Below, one piece after another: positions 4,819 through 6,275 of a DNA stretch of 6,275 nt; the stretch's first letter is position 1; each line of letters opens with the position of its first letter. The notes under the pieces were generated by a model, which made no database searches, was not told the DNA's origin, and saw only the letters and a program-made list of their open reading frames with translations. The position numbers and the translations under genes are program-made. The stretch comes from JBDLSY01 sp041170585. GTDB lineage: Bacteria > Pseudomonadota > Gammaproteobacteria > Burkholderiales > Burkholderiaceae_C. The stretch is from positions 1 to 6,275 of the forward strand of contig JBEDNN010000042.1 in the NCBI GenBank assembly GCA_041170585.1. Direction: 5' to 3'.

Positions 4819-6060
4819 TTGGACAAAAAAATACGTTGCTGTCAATGTAGTTTGTTTCGAACAGTATGTACACTGGTTAGTGTAATACTTTGGGCGAATG
4901 TCCAAGCTAAACCACAGTTAAACAGTCCGCGATGGTTACTACAACAGTGGGCGCATAACGGTAGTTATAAAATTGATTTAGCCAGCCATAATGCGACAGA
5001 ACAAACTAGCCCTGCTTCTATCACTAAGCTATTTACAGCTTATACAGTATTGTACGCTTTGAAGTACCCAGCTTTTAACAATAGCAATAATCATATTAAC
5101 AATGATAATATGATATTTAGTAGGGCTACTTTGCATACTGGATTGTCCATTAGTGCTTTAGCAGTTGCACAAGACGGTTCAAAAGTAGGCTATAAAATCG
5201 GTGAAATTGTTACAGTGCAAGATGCTTTACAAGGAATGTTAGCTATTTCTGGTAATGATGCCGCTTGGGCTTTGGCAGAGTTTTTTGGTAAAGGCAATGC
5301 AGCCAATTTTGTTGCTCAAATGAATATACATTCTAAGCGGCTAGGATTAACTCAAAGTGTTTGGAATAATCCACATGGTTTAACGGATGAACACCATTTA
5401 AGTAGTGCTACTGATTTAATGCGTATTGCTCATGCTTTGTGGTATGAGTTTCCTTTGATTCGTCCGTGGTTAAGCCGTAAAACATATACTTGGAATGGAG
5501 TTACACAAAAAAACCGCAATCCTTTATTATATTCATATGAAGGTACTGATGGTTTAAAAACAGGTTATACCAAAGTAGCGGGTTACAATTTAGCGACCAC
5601 TAGCCAATTAAGATTTGTCGCAGGAACAGAGTATTATAACTGGCGTTTAAGTGCAGTTACATTAGGTGCAATGACCGCAAAAATACGTGAAGTAGACAAT
5701 GTTAATTTAATCACTTGGGCAAAAAGTAATTTTATCCCTTGGAGGTTATTTTCACGTAATCAAATATTGGGTAAGGTGATTATTTCTAAAGAATCAAATA
5801 CTATATCAGTCTATACACCTGAATCAATATGGTTAGTATTACCAAAAAAAGATTCGCCCCAGCACTTACATTATGAACTCGTTCCACAACCTAAGTTATC
5901 TTTACCCATTGTAGCGGGACAAACTATCGCAACTTTAAATATATATTCAAATGCTCTAGGTCATACATCTAAATTATTGTTAAGTGTCCCTGCTATAAGC
6001 ATCAATACTATTCAGCCTGCATCGCTATGGTCTCGTTTAATTATGTGGATTAAAGCATAA
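4819..6060 (+). CDS. dacC: D-alanyl-D-alanine carboxypeptidase, PBP5/6 type (peptidase family S11)
   Basis: This low-molecular-weight penicillin-binding protein removes the terminal D-Ala from peptidoglycan pentapeptides, limiting cross-linking. It has 413 residues, close to E. coli PBP5 (about 400). Residues 1-30 are a signal peptide (basic start, core TLVSVILWA, likely cut after VQA). The S11 motifs are S67-I-T-K70, S144-G-N146 and K247-T-G249. Residues about 306-395 form the beta-rich PBP5 C-terminal domain. The last 13 residues (ASLWSRLIMWIKA) can form an amphipathic helix like the membrane anchor of PBP5. An Asn-rich insert lies at 87-97. The start is TTG at 4819: the frame is closed by TAA at 4798-4800, no ATG occurs before the signal peptide, and only a rarer ATT at 4816 competes. 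No ribosome binding site is visible, and the hydrolase stop is 4 nt upstream, so initiation may depend on coupling. The symbol within dacA/dacC/dacD is uncertain. Confidence 0.92.
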   Translation: MDKKIRCCQCSLFRTVCTLVSVILWANVQAKPQLNSPRWLLQQWAHNGSYKIDLASHNATEQTSPASITKLFTAYTVLYALKYPAFNNSNNHINNDNMIFSRATLHTGLSISALAVAQDGSKVGYKIGEIVTVQDALQGMLAISGNDAAWALAEFFGKGNAANFVAQMNIHSKRLGLTQSVWNNPHGLTDEHHLSSATDLMRIAHALWYEFPLIRPWLSRKTYTWNGVTQKNRNPLLYSYEGTDGLKTGYTKVAGYNLATTSQLRFVAGTEYYNWRLSAVTLGAMTAKIREVDNVNLITWAKSNFIPWRLFSRNQILGKVIISKESNTISVYTPESIWLVLPKKDSPQHLHYELVPQPKLSLPIVAGQTIATLNIYSNALGHTSKLLLSVPAISINTIQPASLWSRLIMWIKA

Positions 6061-6219
6061 AAGTAAAAATCAGTAATGTTCAAATAGCACTGATACAAGA
6101 AACTTAATAATTAAAAAGTAATAATATTTCATTTATGTAATCAATATACTTATTCATTAGTACCTTTTTGAATATTTATTTTAGATATATTTAGCCTAGT
6201 ACTGTTAGATAGATTATTT
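6061..6219. other. AT-rich intergenic region after dacC
   Basis: No gene is supported here. ATCAGT (6069-6074) and ACTGAT (6089-6094) form a 6-bp stem with a 14-nt loop and no T tract. A 17-codon minus-strand frame (6157-6104) is preceded by AAAGG at good spacing but has no other support. Confidence 0.45.
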
Positions 6220-6265
6220 AAAGCAAAACCCCCTTACTCGTTTAAGAATAAGGGGGTTTTGTTTT
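6220..6265 (+). terminator. Strong rho-independent terminator, probably bidirectional
   Basis: CAAAACCCCCTTA (6224-6236) pairs perfectly with TAAGGGGGTTTTG (6249-6261) across a 12-nt loop: a 13-bp stem with five consecutive C-G pairs. A G-T pair and three A-T pairs extend it to 17 bp. The + strand continues TTTTG then TTTT; on the minus strand the stem is followed by TTTTGCTTTAAAT, so it can work in both directions. It lies 160 nt after the dacC stop and probably ends that unit, and perhaps also a minus-strand gene beyond the window. Confidence 0.88.
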
Positions 6266-6275
6266 AGAATAAGAG

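Noticed and set aside
4118..4905. Three minus-strand open frames of 63-74 codons opposite the hydrolase and dacC start
   Set aside because: They are shadows of well-supported + strand genes and show no domain, signal or ribosome binding site.
1..6275. Mobile element, CRISPR array, tRNA or phage signature
   Set aside because: No transposase, integrase, regularly spaced repeats, cloverleaf-like sequence or terminal inverted repeats were seen; the repeats present are short and explained by coding or low-complexity sequence.

Overview
The window is AT-rich chromosomal sequence from a Gram-negative bacterium. It carries five complete protein genes plus the last 41 codons of a sixth. Family features point to Proteobacteria, most likely an AT-rich betaproteobacterium of the Burkholderiales. 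The PBP7-type protein has a long basic linker followed by a 'DPL.LKSSVA' entry into the catalytic domain, as I remember from Burkholderiales PbpG. The run [2Fe-2S] ferredoxin, COG2945-type hydrolase, D-Ala-D-Ala carboxypeptidase is also one I associate with that order. The taxonomic call is an inference from memory, not from a search. Asn/Lys-rich low-complexity inserts, poly-A runs and weak ribosome binding sites fit a genome under strong AT pressure.

Layout. 1-128: 3' end of an unidentified + strand gene with a 17-residue tandem repeat. 129-341: AT-rich spacer with small hairpins and at best a weak promoter. 342-1535 (+): pbpG-like periplasmic D-Ala-D-Ala endopeptidase. 1528-3501 (-): cytoplasmic M61 metallopeptidase with a PDZ domain, convergent with pbpG and overlapping it by 8 bp at the stop codons. 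3502-3612: divergent control region with a perfect -10 (TATAAT) for M61 and a 9-bp inverted repeat (CGGTAAAAT/ATTTTACCG). 3613-4020 (+): thioredoxin-like [2Fe-2S] ferredoxin. 4021-4154: U/A-rich leader with an 80-nt G-free stretch. 4155-4814 (+): small alpha/beta hydrolase. 4819-6060 (+): PBP5/6-type D-Ala-D-Ala carboxypeptidase, 4 nt behind the hydrolase and starting with TTG. 6220-6265: strong intrinsic terminator, probably bidirectional.

How the genes relate. Two different S11-family penicillin-binding proteins trim peptidoglycan in the periplasm: the PBP7 type cleaves cross-links and the PBP5/6 type removes the terminal D-Ala. The M61 peptidase, ferredoxin and hydrolase are predicted to be cytoplasmic and have no established link to the wall. 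Ferredoxin, hydrolase and carboxypeptidase probably form one transcription unit ending at the 6220-6265 terminator.

I see no mobile element, CRISPR array, phage gene, tRNA or rRNA, and no convincing new multi-gene system. The observations most worth checking are the inverted repeat in the divergent promoter, the G-free leader of the hydrolase gene, the terminator-like hairpin with a competing partner inside the M61 3' end, and the in-frame low-complexity insertions.
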